From Deferribacterales bacterium UBA4806 (GTDB lineage Bacteria > Chrysiogenota > Deferribacteres > Deferribacterales > UBA228), in the NCBI GenBank assembly GCA_002402635.1, contig DHGE01000142.1, positions 14,675 to 22,038 on the forward strand: a DNA stretch of 7,364 bases. Direction: 5' to 3'. Under the pieces are notes generated by a model. It had not been told where the DNA came from, searched no databases, and was given only the letters and a program-made list of their open reading frames with translations. This document shows, piece by piece, positions 1-6,445 of this stretch. Position numbers and translations under genes: made by a program. How positions within the stretch are numbered: position 1 is the first letter of the stretch; each line of letters begins with the position of its first letter.

Positions 1-1
1 A

Positions 2-424
2 CCACTAGATTTAGGCACCGTCGGATCAGATTTCAAAATAAAAACATTAGACAATAAATCCTTCAATCTCTATGACATCCACATTAACAAAGCTATAATT
101 TTCTTTAAAAACAATACCTTTTATTCTCGACATTACCTGCAATTTATACAAGAATTGAAGGAAATAAATAAAAATGGCTCTACTTTTATAATACTTTTAT
201 TATATGGGCCGCAAGATGCAAACAAAATGTCATCATTATTGCTAAATAACAAAGATTTAAGCAATTTAAAAGATATAATATATCTAGCAAATGTAAAAGC
301 AGTGGCAAAACAATATGGTGTTAAAAGCTGGCCACACTTTTATCTTCTTAATAAGGATAATATAGTAATATATCGTGCAAAAACACCTTCAATTAATAAA
401 ATAAGTATTTTCTTAAGAGGATAA
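2..424 (+). CDS. TlpA/redoxin-like thioredoxin-fold protein, 5'-truncated, lacking the CxxC cysteines
   Basis: The frame is open from base 2 to the TAA at 422-424, so the gene starts before the window; 140 residues are visible. The first in-frame start-like codon (TTG at 155) is internal, because the 51 residues before it already read as the start of a redoxin domain. Visible residues 8-28 resemble the N-terminal beta hairpin of TlpA/AhpC-TSA proteins (GSDFKIKTLDNKSFNLYDI). The strand at 30-35 (KAIIFF) leads to where a WCxxC site is expected. Around residues 106-115 there is YGVKSWPHFY, matching the cis-proline loop, followed by a LLNKDNIVIYR hairpin. The active-site position reads NTFYSR (residues 38-43), aligning without gaps to WCPPCR, so both cysteines are replaced (T39, S42), and there is no cysteine anywhere in the visible part. 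It is therefore probably not a thiol oxidoreductase; a binding or structural role is inferred. Any signal peptide lies outside the window. It sits 2 nt before trxB. The fold assignment is by eye. Confidence 0.8.
   Translation, partial: PLDLGTVGSDFKIKTLDNKSFNLYDIHINKAIIFFKNNTFYSRHYLQFIQELKEINKNGSTFIILLLYGPQDANKMSSLLLNNKDLSNLKDIIYLANVKAVAKQYGVKSWPHFYLLNKDNIVIYRAKTPSINKISIFLRG
415..420 (+). promoter_or_regulatory. Ribosome binding site of trxB
   Basis: AAGAGG lies 6 nt before the trxB ATG and inside the last codons of the upstream thioredoxin-like gene. This supports the ATG at 427 as the start and translation from a shared mRNA. Confidence 0.7.
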
Positions 425-426
425 AT

Positions 427-1398
427 ATGGAAGATTTTTTTAATTATGAAGATCTATATAAAGAATATGAAGTTGTTATAATTGGAGCTGGACCAGCCGG
501 CTTAACTGCAGGTATTTATGCTGGAAGGGATAATATAAGAACTTTAATCGTTGAAAAAAATTTTCCAGGAGGGCAAACTGCAATAACCGATTATATTGAG
601 AACTATCCTGGTTTTCCTGATGGGATAAGGGGAAGTGAACTAGCTGATCTTATGTTAAAACAGGCTTTAAAATTTAATGTACAAATTAAATATGGAATCT
701 GCAAACGCGTTGAAGTAGAAAACAATTATAAATATATATTCTTAGAAAATAACATTAAAATTAAAACTAAAGCACTGATTATTGCTTCTGGAGCTAGTCC
801 TAAACATTTAGGCATTCCTGGAGAAAACAATTTTATTGGAAGAGGTGTTTCCTTTTGCGCAACTTGTGATGGAGCCTTCTATAAAAATAAAGCTGTTGCA
901 GTAATTGGGGGTGGAGATTCTGCTTTACAAGAAGGCATATATTTAACTAGATTTGCTAGTAAAGTTTATGTAATACATAGAAGAAATTCGCTGAGAGCTT
1001 CTAAAGGATTGCAGGATAAAGCATTAAACAATCCGAAGCTAGAATTTCTATGGAACAGTGAAGTGAAAAAAATAAATGGAGAAACAAAAGTTGAATCGTT
1101 AACTCTTTTTGACAAAAACAAAAAAGTTGAATACAACTTAAAAATTGATGGTGTTTTTATATATATCGGATGGATTGCAGAAACCGAGCCTTATAGAGAT
1201 TTATTAACGGTCGATGAATTTGGATTCATAGAAGCTGATGAAAATACGAAAACAAATATTGATGGAATATATGTTGCAGGTGATATTCGTTCAAAAGTTT
1301 TTAGACAAATTGTCACAGCCATTGCGGATGGAGCTTCTGCAGCCAAAATGGCTGAACACTATATAGATGACTTTTTACTAAAGGAGGTTGAAAAATGA
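427..1398 (+). CDS. trxB: Thioredoxin reductase (NADPH), low-molecular-weight bacterial type
   Basis: This flavoenzyme passes electrons from NADPH through FAD and a redox-active disulfide to thioredoxin in the cytoplasm. All diagnostic parts are visible in 323 residues, close to the usual bacterial length. The FAD-binding GAGPAG is at 20-25, PGGQ at 47-50, the active-site CATC at 144-147 followed by DGAFY, the NADP(H)-binding GGGDSA at 161-166, HRRNSLRA at 184-191 (the arginine-rich signature of NADPH rather than NADH preference), and the C-terminal FAD-contact VAGD near 283-286. Before the first beta strand there is a somewhat acidic N-terminal extension of about 14 residues (MEDFFNYEDLYKEY). 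The ATG at 427 has an AAGAGG ribosome site and lies 2 nt after the preceding stop. The stop overlaps the next start (ATGA, 1395-1398), so the gene is in one operon with its neighbours. The upstream thioredoxin-like protein is not an obvious substrate, since it has no visible cysteines; a canonical thioredoxin gene is probably elsewhere. Confidence 0.97.
   Translation: MEDFFNYEDLYKEYEVVIIGAGPAGLTAGIYAGRDNIRTLIVEKNFPGGQTAITDYIENYPGFPDGIRGSELADLMLKQALKFNVQIKYGICKRVEVENNYKYIFLENNIKIKTKALIIASGASPKHLGIPGENNFIGRGVSFCATCDGAFYKNKAVAVIGGGDSALQEGIYLTRFASKVYVIHRRNSLRASKGLQDKALNNPKLEFLWNSEVKKINGETKVESLTLFDKNKKVEYNLKIDGVFIYIGWIAETEPYRDLLTVDEFGFIEADENTKTNIDGIYVAGDIRSKVFRQIVTAIADGASAAKMAEHYIDDFLLKEVEK
1381..1387 (+). 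promoter_or_regulatory. Strong Shine-Dalgarno for the DUF2914 gene, inside trxB
   Basis: AAGGAGG matches the anti-Shine-Dalgarno core fully and sits 7 nt before the ATG at 1395, within the last codons of trxB. It is the strongest ribosome site of the left operon and fixes the start of the DUF2914 gene. It may give this protein higher expression than its neighbours. Confidence 0.85.
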
Positions 1399-1778
1399 AA
1401 AAAGCTCTGTTCTTTATTTTTCTAGTAATGCTTGCACAATTTGCTTTTGCTGAAATCACTATTATTGACAAACAAATAGCCAAGAACATTCAAAATCGTG
1501 AACCCGTTGAGACAGGAACTAGGTTTAATAAAAATGTAGGTAAACTCTTCTGCTTTACCGAAGTTTCTACTGATAAATTTCCCACAAATATTGTGCACCT
1601 GTGGTTATATAATAACAATATAGTAGCAGAAATACCACTATCAATTAACTCTAATAAGTGGCGTACATACAGCTCAAAGCTTATAGCCCCAAATATGGTA
1701 GGAAAATGGAAGGTTGAAATATATACAGGTGATGACAAACTCGTAGATTCAATAGAGTTTGAAATAGTTGATGAATAG
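1395..1778 (+). CDS. Exported DUF2914-family protein
   Basis: This is a 127-residue protein with a classical Sec signal peptide: MKKA followed by a hydrophobic run, and likely cleavage after AFA at residue 19. No lipobox cysteine is present, so it should be a soluble periplasmic or secreted protein of about 108 residues. The mature part matches the DUF2914 pattern as I know it: REPVETGTRF near 35-44, LFCFTEV at 51-57, HLWLYN at 68-73, WRTYSSKLIAP at 89-99 and GKWKVEIYTGDDKLVDS at 103-119, ending in a beta strand (EFEIVDE). The alternating hydrophobic strands suggest a small beta sandwich. No catalytic residues are known for the family and its function is unknown. The only cysteine of the mature part (C53) is unpaired, so a link to the neighbouring thiol-redox genes through an internal disulfide is unlikely. 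It overlaps trxB by 4 nt and rsmI by 8 nt, so it is embedded in the operon. Confidence 0.85.
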   Translation: MKKALFFIFLVMLAQFAFAEITIIDKQIAKNIQNREPVETGTRFNKNVGKLFCFTEVSTDKFPTNIVHLWLYNNNIVAEIPLSINSNKWRTYSSKLIAPNMVGKWKVEIYTGDDKLVDSIEFEIVDE

Positions 1779-2577
1779 TAATGTAAAATTATATTTCCTA
1801 TCCACACCAATTGGTAATATTAAAGATATAACCTTAAGAGCAATAGAGATTTTCAAAATTGTCGATGCTGTTTTTGTTGAAGATACAAGAGTTACAAGCA
1901 AGTTATTAAATTATTATGGAATAAGTAAACCCTTATTTATATACAATAAGGATAATGAAAAAATAGGCTTAGGAAAAATAATAAAACTTGTCCAAAGTGG
2001 TAAAATAATTGCAGTAACTACAGACGCTGGAACTCCATGTATTTCTGATCCTGGAAATATTTTAGTTAAGGAATTGATTAGGTTGAATATTCCATTTGAG
2101 GTAATACCTGGAGCCACAGCTTTTGTTCTTGCCTTAATATATTCTGGTTTTAATCTTTCTAGTTTTTATTTTAAAGGTTTTTTAAACAATAAAAGATCTA
2201 TAAGATTAACTGAATTAGAATATATAAAAGAAATAAATGGAACCATAATAATTTATGAATCATGTCATAGAATAAAAAAAACAATGTATGAACTATTTGA
2301 TTTTTTTGAGCCTCCATTTTTTATATGTAGAGAACTAACAAAATTATATGAAGAACGTTACTATATAAAAAATAAAGATGAAATTAATGATATAACTGAA
2401 AAAGGGGAATTTACTGTTATTTTTGAAAATAATAGAGACTATAATAATATTGAATTTGATTTTTTAAAAATTACCACAAAATTGAAAAAAGAAAACTTTT
2501 CAAAAAAAGATATTTTAAAGATCCTAAAAATAATTGGCTGTAAAAGAAACATTGCTTACAAAATAATTGAAACATAA
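1771..2577 (+). CDS. rsmI: 16S rRNA (cytidine(1402)-2'-O)-methyltransferase RsmI
   Basis: RsmI uses S-adenosylmethionine to 2'-O-methylate C1402 in the decoding centre of 16S rRNA. The family motifs appear in order: LYFLSTPIGNIKDITLRA at 7-24, VEDTRVTSKLL at 36-46, the SAM-site loop TTDAGTPCISDPG at 83-95, VIPGATAFVLAL at 111-122, FKGFL at 134-138, YESCHRI at 162-168, and CRELTKLYEE at 186-195. The tail NFSKKDILKILKIIGCKRNIAYKI resembles the small helical C-terminal domain of the family. At 268 residues it is slightly shorter than the usual 280-290, mostly because of short loops. The FKGFLP signature reads FKGFLN here. I chose the ATG at 1771 rather than the TTG at 1768; it overlaps the upstream gene by 8 nt. 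There is no good Shine-Dalgarno (only AGAG about 13 nt upstream), so translation is probably coupled to the DUF2914 gene. It is the last gene of the left operon and converges on the TPR gene with 2 nt between stops. Confidence 0.95.
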   Translation: MNSNVKLYFLSTPIGNIKDITLRAIEIFKIVDAVFVEDTRVTSKLLNYYGISKPLFIYNKDNEKIGLGKIIKLVQSGKIIAVTTDAGTPCISDPGNILVKELIRLNIPFEVIPGATAFVLALIYSGFNLSSFYFKGFLNNKRSIRLTELEYIKEINGTIIIYESCHRIKKTMYELFDFFEPPFFICRELTKLYEERYYIKNKDEINDITEKGEFTVIFENNRDYNNIEFDFLKITTKLKKENFSKKDILKILKIIGCKRNIAYKIIET

Positions 2578-2579
2578 AA

Positions 2580-5324
2580 CTATAGATCATTAATAGTGAA
2601 ATTAATATTTATTCTTTTTTCATAATTTTCGTAGTGTTCTGAAATATAATTTAGTGACGACTTAATTCCTTCCAAATCTCCTTTTAAAAATGAATATATC
2701 ACATATAATACATGTCCCTTTATGGAAGAGGGATAATCAGATTTAAGAGTAAATAGGTTATTTTCTATATTTTTTAGATCGCCGTTATATAACAAATAGA
2801 GTAATTTATAATATTGAGAAAATAAATTATCGCTATTGGACCTTACAAGGGAATTGTAAGCACCCTCTGAGTTGACTATATCATCTATAATTATAAAATA
2901 ATACAAAGTTGCCTCGTAAAGCATCGGAAAATTAGGGTCTAACTCAGATAACTGCCTAATATTTGACAGCGCCTCATTATATTGCCTAAAGAGAATGTTG
3001 TAATAAATAGCTTCCTTCACTTCATATTTGTCATTTTTATTAAAGACTATCGTTGGTTTTTGACCTCTATTGGCTTCTATAAAATAAATGGTAAATCTAT
3101 ATACTCTATCATTAATATTATCTGTACCTAGAGGTCTTCTACCATTATATAAAGATAAAAAATCATGCAAATAAATGCTTCTAAAGGTTTTAATCGATCT
3201 CATCTTTTCTAAGCTTTTTAATTTGTTTCCCCTTAAGTAATCTACTGCTGCTAGAATTAATTCATCATATTGTGTCTTTTTAACATTCTTTAGTTTTGAC
3301 TCTACAGAGTCATATTTCTCTAAGCCAATACCAGCTAGATATTCAGTATATTTAATATATAAAGGTAATTGACTAATATCTGAGACATGAGAATCAAAGG
3401 CATAATAAACATTCTCTAATATATTGTTAGCCTCTGTAATTCTTCCATATTTAGCGTATAATCCCGCTTTTGCTATACTTGCAGGATAAAAATATCTATT
3501 CGATGATATCGACATTTCAAAGAATCTTAGGGCTTCCACTATATCGCCAAGGAATTTATATGTAATGCCAAGATTAAATAAAATTACTGGATTGTTTTCT
3601 AATTCACTATTTGCTTCTACTAAATATTTCAAAGCACTAGTATAATCTCCTTTAAGAATATTGAAAACTGCCTTGTTATTCTTATCAATTGCTTCAGTAA
3701 ATGCCAGCGATCTGCTTAATGTTGTTAATGCAGTCTCTACATTATATGTTTTAGCTAATTTTGAACCAAATCTTAGAATTTCTAATATTTCATTAGCATC
3801 CATAAAAATAGGGTATAACAGATTCTCCATTATATCTACTGGCCTCTCATAAAAAATAAATGATAAATTCATATCTAATAGAGATGGATTAATATTAATT
3901 TTGATTTTTTTAGTTTTTTTATTATTTAAACAACTGTAATGTCCAATTTTTATAGCATTTAATGCTCTATTAAAGTCTCTTAAATTCCAATAAACAATAA
4001 AATTGATCCAAAAGTATTCACCTCTATAATATGGGATCTTTTTGGCACTGTCTAATGCATTATTAAACCTGTTACTATTTAAATTTAAAATAGATCTTAA
4101 AATATTATATTCTTCTCTTTGAAAATCATTCAGATCTTGGTATTTTATATTGTCAATTTTTCTTAAGCCTTCCGAATATTTCTTATCTTTAATGTTAAGT
4201 ATTATATGAGCTAAAGTCATATAATTATTTGAAGGTTTTGAATATATAAGTTGTCTTGCTTTTATTAAATCACTCCTGTTGCCAGAAGTTAGCAAATGTT
4301 TAACATAAATATACAAATTTTCTGGAGTAGCAGTACTTTTATAAAGATTTTCTACAAAACTTCTTGCATCATTTATATTGTTCCCACTAATTAACAGGTC
4401 ATAATATAAATGTTTGAATATCAATTGATTTTTATCATTTTTTATAATGTTTTTAATGTAATCTAAGGCTTGATCTTCATCGTTCATACAGAACATGGCA
4501 ACAGCATAATTTATTTTGTTGTATTGAGAGTTATCTATACCCACTAATCTTTTCAAAGAATCAACCTGCATCGATCTCTCATTTAATAATGCATAATTCT
4601 TAGCCATTAAATCGTAAATCTCAGCAGTTTCTGAATATATCGATGCTTTTTTTAAATAATTATTTGATTTTAAGTAATCTTCAAGATTAAAATATGCTCT
4701 TGCAATATTAAAATTTTCGAAATATCCTTCTGAATGTAACCCTTCTAAAATTTGCATGGACCTATTTTTATCTCCTATTGCAGCAAGATAATTTGCCAAA
4801 GACAGTTGTGTATAAAAATCATCAGGTTTAGAATTTAAAGCCTTAATAAGATAAAAATAGGCCTTTGCAGTATTACCCTTTTCCAAGAAAAGATTTGCTA
4901 GATTTACATAAAAGGATGGATTTTCTAATTTATCTATATATTTGATTAATATATCTTCTGCCTGATTAATTTTCCCAAGCATAATATATGTATAGGCAAG
5001 GTTTAGTTCTGCATCTATATTTTTTTTATTAATCTTTAAGGCATTGATAAAACAATCTTCCGCCTTTTTATAGTTTCCTATTACATAATAGGTAACCCCC
5101 ATGTTGAAATATGCTACATATTCATTTCTTTTTATCCCCTCCATATAAGTATTTAAAGCGCCATAGTAATCGCCATTCATAAATTTTTCATTGCCGCTTA
5201 CAATATCTTCATTATTACTCTCTTTAATTGTATTTATAGGAATATTATTTAATTTTTGAGCATATACATACTGAGATACTAAAACACATAAAAATGGAAT
5301 TAAAAATATATGTAAAATTTTCAT
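2580..5324 (-). CDS. Large exported tetratricopeptide-repeat protein, function unknown
   Basis: This 914-residue protein has an N-terminal signal peptide (hydrophobic core about 4-20, likely cleavage after VYA at residue 22; no convincing lipobox). Nearly all of the rest is helical repeat. The clearest TPR units are at about 42-68, 70-102, 104-136, 138-168 and 171-200, then 553-578, 579-612 and 773-797, with degenerate repeats between. Typical signatures are YFNMGVTYYVIGNYKKAEDC and ILFNLGITYKFLGDIVEAL. A stretch at about 462-515 does not read as TPR: a lysine-rich patch (KKTKKIKINI, 469-478) followed by a hydrophobic segment. It could be a linker or a break between two TPR superhelices. No enzymatic domain is visible. 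TPR arrays act as protein-binding scaffolds, and a periplasmic or outer-membrane location is inferred from the signal peptide. It is the last gene of the right operon, starting 12 nt after rnhA with only an A-rich, weak ribosome site, so it may depend on upstream translation. No neighbouring export, polysaccharide or lipoprotein gene hints at its partner. Confidence 0.85.
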   Translation of the reverse strand: MKILHIFLIPFLCVLVSQYVYAQKLNNIPINTIKESNNEDIVSGNEKFMNGDYYGALNTYMEGIKRNEYVAYFNMGVTYYVIGNYKKAEDCFINALKINKKNIDAELNLAYTYIMLGKINQAEDILIKYIDKLENPSFYVNLANLFLEKGNTAKAYFYLIKALNSKPDDFYTQLSLANYLAAIGDKNRSMQILEGLHSEGYFENFNIARAYFNLEDYLKSNNYLKKASIYSETAEIYDLMAKNYALLNERSMQVDSLKRLVGIDNSQYNKINYAVAMFCMNDEDQALDYIKNIIKNDKNQLIFKHLYYDLLISGNNINDARSFVENLYKSTATPENLYIYVKHLLTSGNRSDLIKARQLIYSKPSNNYMTLAHIILNIKDKKYSEGLRKIDNIKYQDLNDFQREEYNILRSILNLNSNRFNNALDSAKKIPYYRGEYFWINFIVYWNLRDFNRALNAIKIGHYSCLNNKKTKKIKININPSLLDMNLSFIFYERPVDIMENLLYPIFMDANEILEILRFGSKLAKTYNVETALTTLSRSLAFTEAIDKNNKAVFNILKGDYTSALKYLVEANSELENNPVILFNLGITYKFLGDIVEALRFFEMSISSNRYFYPASIAKAGLYAKYGRITEANNILENVYYAFDSHVSDISQLPLYIKYTEYLAGIGLEKYDSVESKLKNVKKTQYDELILAAVDYLRGNKLKSLEKMRSIKTFRSIYLHDFLSLYNGRRPLGTDNINDRVYRFTIYFIEANRGQKPTIVFNKNDKYEVKEAIYYNILFRQYNEALSNIRQLSELDPNFPMLYEATLYYFIIIDDIVNSEGAYNSLVRSNSDNLFSQYYKLLYLLYNGDLKNIENNLFTLKSDYPSSIKGHVLYVIYSFLKGDLEGIKSSLNYISEHYENYEKRININFTINDL

Positions 5325-5336
5325 TGCTTTTAATAT

Positions 5337-5735
5337 TTACATTATATTATACGATGCTTCTTTTGCAAGCTTATCAGCTACTTTATTTAATTCTCTGGGA
5401 ATATATTCAAATTTATAATCAAATGATTTAATATAACCTTTTATTTTCTCATATATTTTCATCAAATTTTTATTTCTGACTTTATACTCACCATTCAGTT
5501 GTTTTACAACAAGTTCACTATCTAAATAGAAATAAACTTTTCTTGGTATATACTGAACAACTTTTTCAACAGCCATTAACAGGGCTATATACTCAGCTTC
5601 ATTATTAGTGGCTTTTCCAATATACTTAGAAAATTTGTCTATAATTTCCTTGCCTTCGTTATAAATAATATAAGCGCTTCCGGCATGACCAGGATTGCCT
5701 CTTGATGCACCATCGGTATATACATAGAAAATCAT
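5337..5735 (-). CDS. rnhA: Ribonuclease HI, short single-domain type
   Basis: RNase HI cleaves the RNA strand of RNA-DNA hybrids, removing R-loops and primers in the cytoplasm. This 132-residue protein has the fold's signatures: YTDGASRGNPGHAG at 6-19, TNNEAEYIAL at 43-52, YLDSELVVKQLNG at 70-82, and ADKLAKEA at 120-127. The four catalytic acidic residues are present: D8, E48, D72 and D121. The TDGASRGNPG and NNEAEY wording resembles the RNase HI type seen in archaea, Bacillus relatives and the RNase H domain of actinobacterial RNase H/phosphatase fusions more than the E. coli enzyme. It lacks the E. coli-type basic protrusion and has no N-terminal hybrid-binding domain. The ATG overlaps the stop of the zinc-ribbon gene (ATGA, 5732-5735), and no strong Shine-Dalgarno is seen, so it is probably translated by coupling. 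Because this subtype is often annotated simply as a ribonuclease HI family protein, the symbol is used in that broad sense. Confidence 0.93.
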   Translation of the reverse strand: MIFYVYTDGASRGNPGHAGSAYIIYNEGKEIIDKFSKYIGKATNNEAEYIALLMAVEKVVQYIPRKVYFYLDSELVVKQLNGEYKVRNKNLMKIYEKIKGYIKSFDYKFEYIPRELNKVADKLAKEASYNIM

Positions 5736-6445
5736 TGTTCATTCTTTTTATAGTATAAAAACCTTTGACAATTAGGACATTGTTTAAGGTCTTTGTCTTT
5801 TTTCACTTCAACATACAATTGTGGTGGGATTTTCATATAACAGCCCTTACATATTTCGTCTTCAACCTGCACAATTGCTATATTGTTTCTTGCTGCTTTT
5901 AAAATCTCATATTTTGAAAGAACACGATTCTTAATGGTTGAAACTAATTTATTTCTCTTATTTTTTAACTCTTCCAATTGATCTCTATATTTTTGATCAT
6001 CATTCTTCTTTCTATTCAAATTCTCTTGGTAGCTTTCCATTATAGCATTTCTTTGATCTTCAAATTTCTTTTCTTCTTCCTTTTTTTTATTTAATTGTTC
6101 TTCCAACTCTAAATACTTTATTTCATTTTCATCGACTTCCTTTTTTAGCAAATCCAATTCTTTCAATACTGCTTCATATTCTTTGCTATTTTTTACAGAA
6201 GATAATTTCTTTTGCGCATTGTCATAGAGTTGTTTTCTTTCCATATAGTTGGCTTTTAATTCTGAAAATTTTTTATTCAAATCATCAACCTCTCTCTTAA
6301 CTAATGTAATTGAGTTTATAAAATTATCATATTCTTTCCGTGCCTTTGCCAGTTCACTGTCGTCAGATGAAATAAATTTCTCTAACTCCGAAATCCTAAT
6401 GTCGATAGATTGTAAATCTAATAATTTTTCAACTATCTCGCTCAT
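5732..6445 (-). CDS. Coiled-coil protein with C4 zinc ribbon (zf-RING_7 / DUF164, HP0958-like)
   Basis: This is a 237-residue cytoplasmic protein counted from the second ATG. Residues about 5-175 are highly charged and heptad-like, forming a long antiparallel coiled coil. They contain the family motif SVKNSKEYEAVLKELD near 83-98. The C-terminal part has the signature YEILKAARNNIAIVQV followed by a C4 zinc ribbon with C199-x2-C202 and C223-x2-C226 (EICKGCYMKIPPQ and LKQCPNCQRFLYY). The family includes Helicobacter HP0958 (FlgZ), which binds RpoN and flaA mRNA, and mycobacterial Rv2229c; in most bacteria the role is unknown, with nucleic-acid or protein binding suspected. No flagellar gene is visible here. 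Two start codons are adjacent (6448 and 6445). The GGAGG at 6450-6454 leaves only 1 nt before the first but 4 nt before the second, so I prefer 6445; it overlaps the nif3 stop by one base (TGATG). The end overlaps rnhA by 4 nt. Confidence 0.92.
   Translation of the reverse strand: MSEIVEKLLDLQSIDIRISELEKFISSDDSELAKARKEYDNFINSITLVKREVDDLNKKFSELKANYMERKQLYDNAQKKLSSVKNSKEYEAVLKELDLLKKEVDENEIKYLELEEQLNKKKEEEKKFEDQRNAIMESYQENLNRKKNDDQKYRDQLEELKNKRNKLVSTIKNRVLSKYEILKAARNNIAIVQVEDEICKGCYMKIPPQLYVEVKKDKDLKQCPNCQRFLYYKKNEQ

Noticed and set aside
1490..1810. Minus-strand open frame of 106 codons across the DUF2914 gene
   Set aside because: It lies wholly opposite well-supported coding sequence, has no recognisable domain and fits an antisense shadow.
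1914..2117. Minus-strand open frame opposite rsmI
   Set aside because: Shadow of conserved rsmI motifs; the translation mirrors the SAM-binding loop region and has no family resemblance.
2482..2503. Inverted repeat TTGAAAA / TTTTCAA with an 8-nt loop near the end of rsmI, as a bidirectional terminator
   Set aside because: The 7-bp stem has a single G-C pair and lies in lysine-rich coding sequence where such A/T palindromes are expected by chance.
2589..2620. ATTAAT...ATTAAT hairpin followed by a T-run just after rsmI, as its terminator
   Set aside because: The stem is six A-T pairs with no G-C pair and the T-run starts 8 nt later; it is too weak, and both elements are in the TPR coding region.
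3661..3852. Plus-strand open frame of 63 codons inside the TPR gene, with a hydrophobic start resembling a signal peptide
   Set aside because: It is antisense to repeat-rich TPR coding sequence; the hydrophobicity arises from the complementary reading of helical repeats, and no ribosome site supports it.
2580..5324. TPR protein as part of a defence or secretion system
   Set aside because: No nuclease, protease, ATPase, secretin or toxin gene is adjacent; the neighbours are RNase HI and rsmI, so nothing supports such a role.
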